64,000 nucleotides of DNA from Aquabacterium sp. NJ1 (GCF_000768065.1 NZ_JRKM01000001.1:1-64000); one strand, 5' to 3'. Counted from the stretch's first letter, positions 27,282-37,300 are shown. Numbers and translations are program-made. The notes: generated from the sequence alone by a model not told the origin.

Positions 27282-27716
27282 TCATTGCAGCGACTTGGGC
27301 GGCATGCCATCGAGGCAGTAGTTGATCCCGAACTCGATGGATTGTTTGCGAGGGGCCTGGGCGCCAGGTAACCAGACACCGTCTTGCCAGAAGGTCACCT
27401 TCAGGCGGCTGCAACCAGGCTGGTGGTAGCGCTTGTCGGTGGTGACGTCGATCGATATGGGGGTGTTGGCCTTGAAGCGCTGGCTGATGGCGTCGGCCGA
27501 TTCGCCGATCAGGGTGCCGTGTGCCTGTCCGTCTGGCGCTTGCAGTGCCATCACCATCAGCACCCTGGCGTCTTTGACGGGCATTCGATCGACGGACGGT
27601 TCGGGCGATTTCTCAGGCGTTTGCGTTTGTGCTTGGCAATTCAATGCAAATGCCATCGCCATCGCCATCGCCGTGATGGCATTGACCTTGATCAGTGTCA
27701 TGAGGTGCCGTGTCAT
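27282..27716 (-). CDS. Periplasmic ICE protein of unknown function
   Basis: A 144-residue protein with an N-terminal hydrophobic segment (NAITAMAMAMAFALNCQAQ) that looks like a signal peptide. The mature part contains two widely spaced cysteines (QPGCSRLKVTFWQDG and GINYCLDGMPP). The ATG at 27716 overlaps the traN stop as ATGA, which decides the start over an upstream TTG. Its position between traN and traF suggests a secretion-system accessory factor. No family was recognised. Confidence 0.75.
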   Translation of the reverse strand: MTRHLMTLIKVNAITAMAMAMAFALNCQAQTQTPEKSPEPSVDRMPVKDARVLMVMALQAPDGQAHGTLIGESADAISQRFKANTPISIDVTTDKRYHQPGCSRLKVTFWQDGVWLPGAQAPRKQSIEFGINYCLDGMPPKSLQ

Positions 27717-30037
27717 TGGCAACGCCCCTGTCCGTAGTAGCAGTTGGGCACCTTTGCGCTGTTGCCGCTTTGGATGGCTCCCAGGTTCGGGTTGTTGGGC
27801 ACGATGGAGGCGTAGAACTCGGTGAGGTCCATCGCCGCGAAGTCCAGGCTTTGCAACTGAGGGATGGTGAAGCCTGAGCAGTCGGGGTTCTGGCCGCTGC
27901 CCCAGCCCTTGCCAATCTGCATGCGCCCCTGCTCATTGACGATCCGGGCGAGCTTGCTGTTGAAGCAGCATTTGCCTGTGGTGTGCTCCAGGCAGGACAC
28001 GCAGGCACCAAGAACGCGAAGACACGATGAGCACCACGAGCCCGTGGCGTGACACAGCCCTGCGCCTTCTCTCATGGCCAGCTTGCCCTCTTCTTCATTG
28101 CAGGACATCATGGACATGACGATGTAGATCACCACAGCGATGGCCAGCGACCAGGGATCGAACGCGACCACCATGCTGTCGCCTGCATAGAGCACCGACG
28201 ATCCGGCGGGCAGGGCGGTGCCGTTGACGGCCACGGTGACGCCGTAGCTCGTGAAGGAGCCGCTGAAGCCACCGCTGGTGAGCAGTGCGGACATGCCCTG
28301 GTAGATGAACTCCCGGTTCTCGGAGTTCATCAGCACGTCGTAGACCAGGCGTGAGCCCACGCCGAAGGTGCTCTGGTTGCTCATCCCAGCCCCGGCGCTG
28401 TCCGAGTCGCAACAATCTTTGAACAGACGGTCTCGGCAGTGGTTGCTTTCGCCTTTGAACACCTGCATCAGTTTGGTGTCCAGGTACACACCGGCTTCTC
28501 GGGCGGCTTCCAGCATCGACATGGAGCGGGCAAAGTCCGCGTCGTTCGTGTAGCTCGTATTGAAGCAACTGTCCCCCAGGCAAAAGACATTGGATGGGCA
28601 GTTGGTGGCTGTCGTGATCGTTTGAGCGGCGGCTGGGCAGGTGTAGCTGTCCTGGTAGACCTCGCACATGCCTGTGGCAGCGTTGGTTTGCTTGCATGTG
28701 CTGCTGCCCGGCGTGCAGCCTTGGCTCAGCAAGGGGGCGCATTCGTCTGTGGGGGCGCCGGATGTGCAAGACAGGGTGCGCTCGTAGGACCAGCAAGCGC
28801 GGGTGACGGCTCGGCCATCGATTACCTTGGTGGCGGGGCCATCCACGCACCTGTCGGCGGTGGTGACGGTGCAGCGTCCGCCTGCTTCGAGTGGGGCACT
28901 CTTGTCATCCCAGACATCGGTTTCGATGTGGTTCATGGTGGGCTGCTGGAAGGACAAGGGGATGCTCCAGCCAGAAGCGCCGACCAGGCTGGCCGCGCCC
29001 GCATCCTGAGCGCAGCGGGTCTCTGTGCGGCTGATCGCGACGGAGGGGCCGCTGTCACAGCCCACGCGGGGGCGGGGCATGGTGAGCGTGAAGCAGCGAT
29101 CTGCCGGGCCCGCCGATTGGATGCGGCTGAACCAGTAGGCCTGCAACTGGTCGCCGCGCACGGTGCCGGTTGGGCAGGCATAGACCGGCGTGCCGAACTG
29201 GAAGTTGTAGTTGCACTGGCCAGATGAGCAGCCGGATCCAGGCATCATGACCACCTTGAAGGGGCGCCAGCAATGGCCACCCCAGTGTGGTGAGAGGTCG
29301 GTGACGAATGTAGGTTGGGTGGCTGGCATGCTGGGCAATTCCAGGTTCTGCCACCCGATGCAGGCCCCATTGCCTCCAGCCGCATAGAAGCGAAATTGCT
29401 GCAACTGGTCGGTGCGGATGCGGCACTGGGCCTCGGCCACCATGTAGTCGGCACCATTGCGATTGGCCTGACCATGCGCAAACCAGTCGCCAGCGGTGCA
29501 ACTGGGGACGAGTTCGACTTGCACCGTCAGATCCCGCCGGGTGGCGTAGTTACCCACGCCGTTGTAGCGCTGGCACTGTTTGGTGACCGCGCCTGCTGGC
29601 GTGGTGATGTCGGCGGTGGCGCACCCGCTGTAATACGAGGAGAGACTGCCAAGGGCCAGTGACGGGTTGGCTGCGATATCGCGTGCACCCATGACAGCGG
29701 GGTCGTAAGGCGAAATGGCTGTGCGTGGCGTGTTGGCCGAGTTGAGCGCGCCGCGTTGGGCCTGGCATACCGGGTCATCGGGCGTGCTGGTGCAGGCGGT
29801 GAGGCGCGCGTTGGCCGGGCCTGACAGACTGGGTTGGCCGTAGTAGGCCGCCTCAGCGGGCGTGCGGGTGTATCCCGGCACATTGGCCGTTGCATTGGGG
29901 GCGCTGACCGTGCCCCGAATCACCGGGTTGGCCGCTTGACCAGCGGCGGTGCCTTCTTCGTGTGGCCCAGCCAGGGCCATCGTCTGCGTCGTGACGAAGC
30001 ACCAGAGGGTGAAGCAGGTGACGACTCGGCGCAGCAT
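27713..30037 (-). CDS. traN: Mating-pair stabilisation protein TraN
   Basis: A 774-residue, very cysteine-rich outer-membrane protein with a signal peptide (TCFTLWCFVTTQTMALA). TraN features include the CFNTSY / CRDRLFKDCCDSDSAG region and the C-terminal GSWCSSCLRVLGACVSCLEHTTGKCCFNSKLARIVNEQGR block. In F it contacts recipient outer-membrane proteins during mating. It lies 8 bp downstream of trbC. Confidence 0.94.
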   Translation of the reverse strand: MLRRVVTCFTLWCFVTTQTMALAGPHEEGTAAGQAANPVIRGTVSAPNATANVPGYTRTPAEAAYYGQPSLSGPANARLTACTSTPDDPVCQAQRGALNSANTPRTAISPYDPAVMGARDIAANPSLALGSLSSYYSGCATADITTPAGAVTKQCQRYNGVGNYATRRDLTVQVELVPSCTAGDWFAHGQANRNGADYMVAEAQCRIRTDQLQQFRFYAAGGNGACIGWQNLELPSMPATQPTFVTDLSPHWGGHCWRPFKVVMMPGSGCSSGQCNYNFQFGTPVYACPTGTVRGDQLQAYWFSRIQSAGPADRCFTLTMPRPRVGCDSGPSVAISRTETRCAQDAGAASLVGASGWSIPLSFQQPTMNHIETDVWDDKSAPLEAGGRCTVTTADRCVDGPATKVIDGRAVTRACWSYERTLSCTSGAPTDECAPLLSQGCTPGSSTCKQTNAATGMCEVYQDSYTCPAAAQTITTATNCPSNVFCLGDSCFNTSYTNDADFARSMSMLEAAREAGVYLDTKLMQVFKGESNHCRDRLFKDCCDSDSAGAGMSNQSTFGVGSRLVYDVLMNSENREFIYQGMSALLTSGGFSGSFTSYGVTVAVNGTALPAGSSVLYAGDSMVVAFDPWSLAIAVVIYIVMSMMSCNEEEGKLAMREGAGLCHATGSWCSSCLRVLGACVSCLEHTTGKCCFNSKLARIVNEQGRMQIGKGWGSGQNPDCSGFTIPQLQSLDFAAMDLTEFYASIVPNNPNLGAIQSGNSAKVPNCYYGQGRCQ

Positions 30038-30045
30038 GACGATCC

Positions 30046-30816
30046 CTAACCCTTGAGCCGTTGGATGAAGGCGCCGGCGTCCTTGCTGAAGCGGGGTGTG
30101 CGGTGCTGGATGTGTCCCAGAGCGTAGTCCAGGCTCACGTCTCCGGCCAGGCGGACATAGTCATTGGGAGGCGCACAACTGCCTCGGCCACCATCACCAC
30201 AGGGCGTGCTGTCAGCGCCCTCACGCACCAGCACAAAACTGGGCACCTGTGTGATGGCGTAGCGCTCGAAGGCTTGCGGATCGATCTGGAAGGCCACCGA
30301 CTGACCCGCCAACAATGCCTGTGTTCGGGCGACGGTGTCACGGAGGGAGCCATTGAACAGGCCTCTGATCAGTAGGGATGCCTTGGTACGTGCCGCTTGG
30401 CTGACAAGTCTCTTGAGGGTGGCCTCGGGCATCGACAGGCTGATGAACACCATCAGGATCGGGCCACCACTCAGAATGGTGCCGGGTGGCTGGGCGGCTT
30501 TCATCTGCAGGGCGTAGGCTTTGGACAGCGCTTCGAGGTCCACAGGCGCTTTGACTTGAGGCTGTGGCAGCACGTCAATTCTTGGGCCTCCTGTGCTGGG
30601 CACACGTTGCAAGTCAGCGGCGCTGGGCACGCCGTGCGCTTTCTGTGCACGCTCGATGTCCTGCTCCGTGATGGTGGGTTGCGCGCGCCTGGCTCGAGCC
30701 ATGTCTTCATCGGTGATGACCGGCGAGGTTTGGGCCTGTGCGCTCAGCGCAAGCAGCATGGACAGGCCAAGACCGAAGCCCCAGCGTGAAGGTTGATGGA
30801 AGTCAGAAGCCGACAC
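30046..30816 (-). CDS. trbC: Type-F pilus assembly protein TrbC
   Basis: A 256-residue periplasmic protein with a signal peptide (GFGLGLSMLLALSAQAQT). The TrbC_Ftype domain is recognised from PILMVFISLSMPEATLKRLVSQAARTKASLLIRGL and ITQVPSFVLVREG, a thioredoxin-like fold without CXXC. It acts with TraW in pilus extension; here TrbC and TraW are separate, with traU between them. It overlaps traU by 14 bp. Confidence 0.92.
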   Translation of the reverse strand: MSASDFHQPSRWGFGLGLSMLLALSAQAQTSPVITDEDMARARRAQPTITEQDIERAQKAHGVPSAADLQRVPSTGGPRIDVLPQPQVKAPVDLEALSKAYALQMKAAQPPGTILSGGPILMVFISLSMPEATLKRLVSQAARTKASLLIRGLFNGSLRDTVARTQALLAGQSVAFQIDPQAFERYAITQVPSFVLVREGADSTPCGDGGRGSCAPPNDYVRLAGDVSLDYALGHIQHRTPRFSKDAGAFIQRLKG

Positions 30817-31855
30817 AGCAGTTCCTTTTGCGAAACAACATGAAGGCGAAGTCTTCGCCGCGCACGGGGTATTCCTTGCCGGCCCCCCAGATCACCGTGC
30901 TGCGCCCGAAAGGCTGGCAGCACCTGCCGCCGTCCTTTTCAGTGTTGGGGATGGGGTAGGTGAGCTGTGTCTTGTAGGCCGTCTTGTCCATGACGGGCTC
31001 GAAGTAGGGGCCACACAGGCCGGGCGTGCCATGCCATCCCCAGGCGATCAACTCGCGGTGCATCTTGGCGGTCAGGCGCTGGGCCAGCAGAACGGCTGTG
31101 CGAACGCCGCCCAGGTGGTAGGGCACCTGGCCATCCAGTGGGTAAATGCCGCCCTGGCATCCGGCACACCAGAACAGTTCCTTGATGCCAAAGCCCAGTG
31201 AGGCGGCCACGCAATCGGCGGCGCAAGCGGCAATCGCGATGGGGTTGGCGAACAGCACCGCATCGGGGTTGAGGATCAGGGTCAACTCGTCGTCGTTCCA
31301 CAGCGGATCGACCTCGGTGAGGTAGGCCAGATCGAAGCCGCCCTTTTCCAGGCAGGGGAAGTCGGCCACGACCTCCAGCCAATAGAGCATCGGGTTCACA
31401 TAGAAATGGGCCTGGTAGAAGCTGCCGCCATCGCCGTCGCCTTCAGCGTGGGTGAAGCGTGCGGCCTCCGGGGCAGGCAGGCCTGGGTTCAGATCGATGC
31501 CGCCCAGTGAGGTCAGGCAGAACGGTTTGCGCACCACTTCGACATGGCGAGCCGGTTCCCAAAAGCCGATCGACAAACCGATGACCGGGTTCACGCCGCA
31601 ACTGCACACAGGGCTGCCCGGGTTGGCAATGTCTTCCTGGCCGCCAAAGTTGGCGATGGGGATGCTGCCCAGGCTGATGGGCAGGATGCAGCTCCAGCAG
31701 ATGTCTGTGACGGGGTTGGGGAACTTGCCGGTGCAGGTGGCAATGCCCGCCGCGTGGCTGTGCTGGCTGGTCATGGCCAGCCAGCAAATCAACAGGATCG
31801 CCGCGATGTGATCCCACGATGGGCGCAATCTGGCGTTTGGCGTGGTCCGGGTCAT
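30803..31855 (-). CDS. traU: Conjugal transfer protein TraU
   Basis: A 350-residue periplasmic protein rich in cysteine. After a signal segment (AAILLICWLAMTSQHSHAA) comes the TraU domain, with CWSCILPISLGSIPIANFG, CSCGVNPVIGLSIGFWEPARHVEVVRKPFC and FWCAGCQGGIYPL. In F it is needed for DNA transfer and pilus formation. It overlaps traW by 4 bp. Confidence 0.95.
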   Translation of the reverse strand: MTRTTPNARLRPSWDHIAAILLICWLAMTSQHSHAAGIATCTGKFPNPVTDICWSCILPISLGSIPIANFGGQEDIANPGSPVCSCGVNPVIGLSIGFWEPARHVEVVRKPFCLTSLGGIDLNPGLPAPEAARFTHAEGDGDGGSFYQAHFYVNPMLYWLEVVADFPCLEKGGFDLAYLTEVDPLWNDDELTLILNPDAVLFANPIAIAACAADCVAASLGFGIKELFWCAGCQGGIYPLDGQVPYHLGGVRTAVLLAQRLTAKMHRELIAWGWHGTPGLCGPYFEPVMDKTAYKTQLTYPIPNTEKDGGRCCQPFGRSTVIWGAGKEYPVRGEDFAFMLFRKRNCCVGF

Positions 31856-32502
31856 GGCGTCACCTCCAACTCATCCACGCGCAGTCGCTTGCCTTCCTGA
31901 GAGACCAGGGCGGGCACCTGTGCGATGCCCAGGCGCCGGGTCAGCACGCCTTGCTGGTCGTAGTAAACCGGCGTGCGCCAGGCTTTCATCAGGTCCAGAT
32001 AGGATCCAGCGGTCAGGATCGCCTTGACCTGGCCCCGGTAGCGCTGGATCAACTCCTGCGCGCGCCTTACCTGCCGTGCATCACGGGCGTCGAAGAACAG
32101 CAGGCGTCTGGACAGGGACACCACGTCCAGCGGGTTGTGGCGCGAGCCAGCGGCAAACATCAGGTGCCCCAGGGGATCCAGGATGTTGCGATCCAGCGTG
32201 AAGCTGGGATCGAAGTAGTAGGTGCGCGGTTGTTGTGTGGTGCGCAGCCCTGCCACAGGCTGTGGCTGGCGCACGGCCTGAATGCCGCGCTCACGGGCTT
32301 GCTCCTGCAGTCGAGCCAGTTCACCACTGGCTTGCTTTTCTCGCAGGCGTTGCGTGATGAAGTCCAGCAGGTTGGCTTCGCTGATCGGGTAGGTCGGACC
32401 GATGCTGCCCAGGTCCACGCCCCAAGCGCATGAGCCCGCACCTGCGCATGCCATGCTCAGCAGGCAGGCCATCACCATCACATGTGGGCCCCTGGGTTTC
32501 AT
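31852..32502 (-). CDS. traW: Conjugal transfer protein TraW
   Basis: A 216-residue periplasmic protein. Signal region MVMACLLSMACAGAGSCAWG, then LGSIGPTYPISEANLLDFI and the conserved YYFDPSFTLDRNILDPLG segment of TraW. The C-terminal part (LLFFDARDARQVRRAQELIQRY) resembles the TrbC-like fold. The ATG at 32502 overlaps the stop of the upstream gene as ATGA and is preferred to a TTG at 32523. Confidence 0.92.
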   Translation of the reverse strand: MKPRGPHVMVMACLLSMACAGAGSCAWGVDLGSIGPTYPISEANLLDFITQRLREKQASGELARLQEQARERGIQAVRQPQPVAGLRTTQQPRTYYFDPSFTLDRNILDPLGHLMFAAGSRHNPLDVVSLSRRLLFFDARDARQVRRAQELIQRYRGQVKAILTAGSYLDLMKAWRTPVYYDQQGVLTRRLGIAQVPALVSQEGKRLRVDELEVTP

Positions 32503-32993
32503 GGCTGACCCTGACCGTTGCAACGGATGCGTTGAGAGAGTTGGCTTAGCAGGGCGTCACGCTGCGCCAGTTGGCTGGGGTGGCTGGCGCTGACCATGCC
32601 CATGAGGACAGGGTCACCGCTGCCCTGGGCAATGGCCTTGCGCAACTCCAGTGCGGTGAGGGGGCGCCCGCAGCGTTGCGCGAACGCGCGCAAGTAGGCC
32701 TGAGCACCGTCGCGCGCGGCTGGCGCGATTTGCGCCAGCAGTGCCAGGTAGTCCTCCAGTGGCACGTCGTCTGGCGTGGACGCAGGCGTGCTGGTGCTAT
32801 GAGTGACTGGGCTGCTGTGGGCGCGACTTTCGGCCAGTTGCTGGGGCGGCCTCTTGGTCGCGGTTTGTGCCTGAACGTGGGGTGCAGATGCCAAACCAGC
32901 GAACCAGATGCACAGGATCAAACGAGGCGCCGAGTGGCGCACGTCATTGCGGCCATGGCGGTGTCGCTGGAGGTGGCTTGGCAAGGCTTGCAT
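32499..32993 (-). CDS. Exported protein of the tra operon, function unknown
   Basis: A 164-residue protein with a hydrophobic signal-like segment (LILCIWFAGLASAPHVQAQ), a Ser/Thr/Pro-rich linker and a C-terminal helical domain (EDYLALLAQIAPAARDGAQAYLRAFAQRCGRPLTALELRKA). It lies between the signal-peptidase-like gene and traW with a 4-bp overlap to traW, so co-expression with the mating apparatus is certain in outline. No family was recognised. Confidence 0.75.
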   Translation of the reverse strand: MQALPSHLQRHRHGRNDVRHSAPRLILCIWFAGLASAPHVQAQTATKRPPQQLAESRAHSSPVTHSTSTPASTPDDVPLEDYLALLAQIAPAARDGAQAYLRAFAQRCGRPLTALELRKAIAQGSGDPVLMGMVSASHPSQLAQRDALLSQLSQRIRCNGQGQP

Positions 32994-33003
32994 GTCATGC
33001 TCC

Positions 33004-33621
33004 TCAGAACAGGGGCCGCACGAGCCCGATGACCTGCTCGGCGCGAACCAGACCGCTGCTGCGGTAGCGCGAATCAAAGCTGTCGGGGCTGCTGCCCTGG
33101 ACGTAGTAGCTGCCCGGTGGGATCACCGTCGGCTGAATGGGATCGAGCCCACGGTGGTCGAAGGTCTGCGCCTTGGCCTGTCCCACTACCTCCCCGTTGA
33201 TCATCACCCTGCGGTCTTGGACGGTGACGGTGTCACCGGGCAGGCCCCTGACCATCTTGAAGAAGGGCTGGCCGCGCAGGCCCGGGTAGTGCTGCTGCGC
33301 ATCGCCAGCAAAGGCGAACAGGATGTAGTCGCCCCGGTGCAAGGTGGGCGGCGCAGCCTGTGTCCAGGGCACGCCAAATGTGGTGATGTAGGCCACACGG
33401 TAAGGCAGGCTGGGCGTCCAGTTGAAGACAATGGGCAGGCGTGGGGTGGGATCCAGGAACAGCCGGACGTAGGCCAGTGCCCAGATGGCGAACACGGGGA
33501 GGTAGAGGTACCAGCGGCGACGCATATGGGCCAGTTGCTCGGAAAAGGATTGCCGAGCTTGGCGATAGCTGCGCACATGCCAGGGCACAGGCGGCGGGAT
33601 GCGGACGATCTGCAAGGTCAT
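33004..33621 (-). CDS. Conjugative transfer signal peptidase (S26, TraF/TrhF type)
   Basis: A 205-residue membrane protein with one helix near residues 35-58 (WYLYLPVFAIWALAYVRLFL). A signal-peptidase-like domain follows: NWTPSLPYRVAYI holds the candidate catalytic Ser, FKMVRGLPGDTV the Lys, and a box near the end reads PGSYYVQGSSPDSFDSRY. It probably matures the pilin or another exported Tra protein. The ATG at 33621 overlaps the trbI stop. Confidence 0.9.
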   Translation of the reverse strand: MTLQIVRIPPPVPWHVRSYRQARQSFSEQLAHMRRRWYLYLPVFAIWALAYVRLFLDPTPRLPIVFNWTPSLPYRVAYITTFGVPWTQAAPPTLHRGDYILFAFAGDAQQHYPGLRGQPFFKMVRGLPGDTVTVQDRRVMINGEVVGQAKAQTFDHRGLDPIQPTVIPPGSYYVQGSSPDSFDSRYRSSGLVRAEQVIGLVRPLF

Positions 33622-33989
33622 GGCATCCCCACTTTCTGGCGCAACTGGGCCGTCAGATCCACGGTATGGGGTGTCGGCCCGGCCACAGCGCCTTTGAGTA
33701 CCACCAGGCATGCGCAGTCGCGGGGCAATTCCTCCAGCGCAATGGGCAGGCGTTGGGCAAAGGTGCGTGCCATCAACATGGCGTTTTGCCGATCGTCTTC
33801 CGAGCCTGCCTTGGTGAGCAGTTGCGTGAACTCGGCTTCCTTTTGCCGGTACACCTCGGCCACATCGACCATGCCGATGCGCAGCGCCGGGCGGACCACG
33901 GTACGGTCATAGAGCAGCAGGGCGGCAGCAACCACGATCAGGGTGAGCAGCGACTGCACCAGGGCAGGGATGAGGCTGATCGCTTTCAT
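33618..33989 (-). CDS. trbI: Type-F transfer protein TrbI
   Basis: A 123-residue inner-membrane protein. One N-terminal helix (LIPALVQSLLTLIVVAAALLLYDRTV) is followed by the TrbI_Ftype periplasmic part (VDVAEVYRQKEAEFTQLL ... LPRDCACLVVLKGAVAG). In F, TrbI influences pilus outgrowth and retraction. It overlaps traC and the signal peptidase gene by 4 bp each. Confidence 0.9.
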   Translation of the reverse strand: MKAISLIPALVQSLLTLIVVAAALLLYDRTVVRPALRIGMVDVAEVYRQKEAEFTQLLTKAGSEDDRQNAMLMARTFAQRLPIALEELPRDCACLVVLKGAVAGPTPHTVDLTAQLRQKVGMP

Positions 33990-36601
33990 ACGGTGTGCCC
34001 CCTGCGCCGCAGCAGTTCAGTGATGGCGGCATCGATGCTCAGGCCTTGCGCACGCAACTCGTCGATGGGCGCGTTGTCCTCCAGCTTGTTGGAAAACAGC
34101 AGGTGCGTGGCCGGATCCAGGATGTTGCGCGCCACCCCTTCGCCCACCGGGGAGGAGATGTACAGCTCGGAGTACACGCCTGCCTCGGTCCTGAGTGAGT
34201 TCAACAAGCGCTTCTTGGGCTCGTCCATGGTCAGTCGGCCCTTGCGGTCCAGCATTTCGATGGATTCGGGCTTCTGGCGCAGCAGGAACACCCAGTCCGA
34301 GCAGTTGAACGCAGCTTCCATCTGGGCCGAGCCATAGAAGTCGTCGGCGCTCTGGGTTGCTGTGCCCAAGGCCCCGCCGTATTTGCGGGCGCGCCGGGCG
34401 GCTTCCTCGATCACGGCGGCCTTGACGGGGTCATCGGCCCCAATGTCACCGAGTTGCTGCTTGAGCTCATCAATGAACAGCACCTTGCGCCGGTTGCGGC
34501 TGAGGTACATCTCGCCAGTGATCTGGTGCAGCAACAGGATGTTGACAACGGCGTGCAGGTCGGGGCGACGCTTGAGTTCCTCGTTTTCGATGACGATGAA
34601 GTCGTTGCTGAAATCGACGTTGCTGGGCCCTTCGAAGAATCGCTCGTACTGGCCGCCTCGGGTGTAGGGGTTGAGCATCACGGCCAGGTCCTTGATGCGC
34701 TGATCGTTGACCAGGCCCAGGGCTTCGATGTTGCCGGTCTTGAAGGCCTCGCGCAGGGCCGTGATGGTCAGGTCGTTGCCATGCTCGGCGAACAGCTTGA
34801 GCACCATGGCCGAGATGGCCTTGTACTGCACCTCCTCCAGCGTGTGCTGCATGGAGCACATCTTGGAGATGGCCGGCACCAGCATGTCGATGTCCTCGTG
34901 GATGTCAACGATGTTGGTGAAGGGGTTCAGGCAGATGTCCACATCGGGGCGGAACTCGATGTAGGTGCCCTTGGCCTTGCGGCACAGTTTCTCGAAGGAG
35001 CGGCCCAGGTCCAACATCCAGACCTTGGCGTCGATGGCCCGGTAGGACCAGGCCATCTCGTTCATCAGCACCGACTTACCCGAACCCGGCGCGCCGATGA
35101 TGGCGAAGTTGTAGTTGCCCAGGTCGTTGTCGAAGATGTCCAGGGTCATCAACTGCCCACGGCGCCCGCCGAACACCAGGGCGGGTGTGCGTGTGCCGCG
35201 CCACTCCGCAATCAACGGGGCGAGGTGGATGGCGTTGGCCATGGTCTTGCGCGAGACACGACGCATCTTGGCCAGGTCGCCATGGAAGCGCGGCGTGAGG
35301 GTCATGGGCAGGCTGGCCAGCAGCGCCTGGCGGTGCATGTACACGTCGGCGTTGAGCTGAAAGCCCCGGCCACGCCAGATGGCGTTGGCTGCTTCGTGGG
35401 CCGCCACCGCCTTGCGTGGTGGCGAGAAGATGGCCAACTGGTGGTACAGGCTGACCAGGCTGCCACCGGTGTCGATGGCCTGGGCGGCGGCGGTCCAGTC
35501 CTGCAGCTTCTTGCCCACGTCCGGCATCACGTCGGCCATCTTGCTCTTGGCGTTCTGCGTGGCGCGCACATGGTTGGCGGTGACCGTGGCCTTGGTGGCA
35601 TTGGGGTCGAGCACATGCACGCCCATGGTCAGCAGGAAGGGCGCGCTGTATTGAAGGGCCGGTTGCATCAGATCGCCGATCAACGAGCCCATCTGCCACA
35701 GGGCGAAGCGCTCAGGGAAGGACTTGATGGAGTAAAAGCGCGCCTCCAGTTCGTCCGATCCGGTCTCCTTCCACAGGCGCAGGCCGCTGGGTGTCGGGTC
35801 CTGTATGGTGTCGAAGTCGATGATCTGGTCGCGCAGTTCGCGCCCATCGTCGTAATGCAGGTCCGGCGCGTCGGTCTGCGAGATGCGGTCAGGGTTGGTG
35901 AACAGTGCGCACCAGTTGATCAGGTCAGCGGCATCGCAGACCCGGTTGGGCAGGGAGGCCGAGCGCAGTGTGGAGGCCATGGACTCGCGCTGGGCCATCA
36001 CCTCTTCGCGCTTGGTCATGTCCTGGGCGTCACCGGGCAGGGTGACGCTGAGCATCAGGCGGAAGTCCCGGATCGTGTAGTGAAAGCCCGAGGTCAGCGA
36101 GGATTGCGCGCCTCGCAGCAGGTGGCCTACGCGTTGGCGGGCCAGGGTGTGGAAGAGGTTGTCGTTGCGGGCAGGTCTCCCCCAGTGTTTGGCCTTGTCG
36201 GCCTGGTCTTCGTCTTCCACTCGCAAGTTGGCGTAGCGGCGCAACTGACCGCGCACATGGGGTGAGGCGAACAGGTGGAACTGGATGCCCGCGCCCGTCG
36301 GGCAGTTGGCGTACAGCGAGATCAGCACTTCGGCCATGCGTTCATCTGCGCCCGACTGCGGCATGACCTCCAGCATGAAGCCCAGGCCATCGCGGTTGAC
36401 GAAGATCTTTTCATCGGCGAGGTAGGCGGAGTAGGGCAGCCACGCGGCGAATTGCTCTGCCGGTGTGTCAGGCGGCGCGCCCAGGCCCATGGCTTCGAAC
36501 AGGCCTGGGCGTGCGGGCCTGCGCACGGCGTGAGCCGCGTCCATGGCAACGCTGGCTGCTGTCGTGACCGTTGAGGTGGCTGTGGCTGAGGGGGTGGGCA
36601 T
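33986..36601 (-). CDS. traC: Type IV secretion ATPase TraC
   Basis: An 871-residue VirB4-type ATPase that energises pilus assembly. The N-terminal TraC_F_IV domain (FAAWLPYSAYLADEKIFVNRDGLGFMLEV) is followed by the ATPase domain with Walker A APGSGKSVLMNEMAW and Walker B region RRKVLFIDELKQQLGD. Length matches F TraC. A long open frame on the opposite strand (34454-36265) is a composition shadow. Confidence 0.96.
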   Translation of the reverse strand: MPTPSATATSTVTTAASVAMDAAHAVRRPARPGLFEAMGLGAPPDTPAEQFAAWLPYSAYLADEKIFVNRDGLGFMLEVMPQSGADERMAEVLISLYANCPTGAGIQFHLFASPHVRGQLRRYANLRVEDEDQADKAKHWGRPARNDNLFHTLARQRVGHLLRGAQSSLTSGFHYTIRDFRLMLSVTLPGDAQDMTKREEVMAQRESMASTLRSASLPNRVCDAADLINWCALFTNPDRISQTDAPDLHYDDGRELRDQIIDFDTIQDPTPSGLRLWKETGSDELEARFYSIKSFPERFALWQMGSLIGDLMQPALQYSAPFLLTMGVHVLDPNATKATVTANHVRATQNAKSKMADVMPDVGKKLQDWTAAAQAIDTGGSLVSLYHQLAIFSPPRKAVAAHEAANAIWRGRGFQLNADVYMHRQALLASLPMTLTPRFHGDLAKMRRVSRKTMANAIHLAPLIAEWRGTRTPALVFGGRRGQLMTLDIFDNDLGNYNFAIIGAPGSGKSVLMNEMAWSYRAIDAKVWMLDLGRSFEKLCRKAKGTYIEFRPDVDICLNPFTNIVDIHEDIDMLVPAISKMCSMQHTLEEVQYKAISAMVLKLFAEHGNDLTITALREAFKTGNIEALGLVNDQRIKDLAVMLNPYTRGGQYERFFEGPSNVDFSNDFIVIENEELKRRPDLHAVVNILLLHQITGEMYLSRNRRKVLFIDELKQQLGDIGADDPVKAAVIEEAARRARKYGGALGTATQSADDFYGSAQMEAAFNCSDWVFLLRQKPESIEMLDRKGRLTMDEPKKRLLNSLRTEAGVYSELYISSPVGEGVARNILDPATHLLFSNKLEDNAPIDELRAQGLSIDAAITELLRRRGHTV

Positions 36602-36622
36602 GGCGCAACCTTTGAGGGAGGT

Positions 36623-37300
36623 TCAGTTGCTGGGGTCAAGGCTGTCGGTAGGCGGCAGCAGGGGCCCTGTGTCCGAGTTGTCCGGGGTGTATGGCGACAG
36701 GCGCTGCTGGCCTGCGGGCCGAATGGGCGATGTGCTCTGTTCTGGCGTGGCGGGTTTGACGGTGGCTCCCATCGGAGGTCGTATGGGCGCATAGGCGTCA
36801 CGGATCTGGCGCTGTGCGTGGTCGATCAGCCATTGACCCGCATCAATCTGGACATAGACATAGCCCTGGTCGTAGAGGTCGCGGTCGGCGTCTTCCCAGG
36901 GCTTGAACCACAGCCGCAGGATCCGGGCCGATGAGCGCAGTGGCAGCGCCAGGCTGGGGGGCTGCGCCAAGGGTAGGGCAGTGGCTTTGGCGGATGCCAC
37001 CGCTGATGCCGGGCGAGGCTGTGGCGACCCGGGTGCAGGATTGGTGGCTGACTCGCCATGGGATTTGGTGGCCATGCGGCGCTTGGCCACCTGGGCGGGC
37101 AGGTTGTCCTGCACGGCGTTGGCATAGGTGCCCGATACCGACGTGCAAGTCACCCCGTCCGGGGCTTTGCAGGCGTAATCGGAGCTGCCGCCCAGGCCGG
37201 AGAGGTTCATGCAACCCGACAAGCTCAGCAGCAGGCAAACCAGAAGCCAGATCGGGCGTACGGGGTGGGCGCGGGCAGTGAGGTGACCAGGGGCGTTCAT
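36623..37300 (-). CDS. traV: Outer-membrane lipoprotein TraV
   Basis: A 225-residue lipoprotein (VirB7-like) of the core complex. The signal peptide ends in the lipobox LSLSGC, followed by [32 protein letters not shown], the typical TraV cysteine region. A Pro-rich middle and a [18 protein letters not shown]-like segment near residue 165 follow. The ATG at 37300 overlaps the dsbC stop by 4 bp. Confidence 0.92.
   Translation of the reverse strand: MNAPGHLTARAHPVRPIWLLVCLLLSLSGCMNLSGLGGSSDYACKAPDGVTCTSVSGTYANAVQDNLPAQVAKRRMATKSHGESATNPAPGSPQPRPASAVASAKATALPLAQPPSLALPLRSSARILRLWFKPWEDADRDLYDQGYVYVQIDAGQWLIDHAQRQIRDAYAPIRPPMGATVKPATPEQSTSPIRPAGQQRLSPYTPDNSDTGPLLPPTDSLDPSN

Noticed and set aside
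34454-36265. 603-codon plus-strand ORF opposite traC
   Set aside because: It is entirely antisense to traC, whose domains and motifs are clear. Long antisense frames are common in GC-rich DNA with this codon use.
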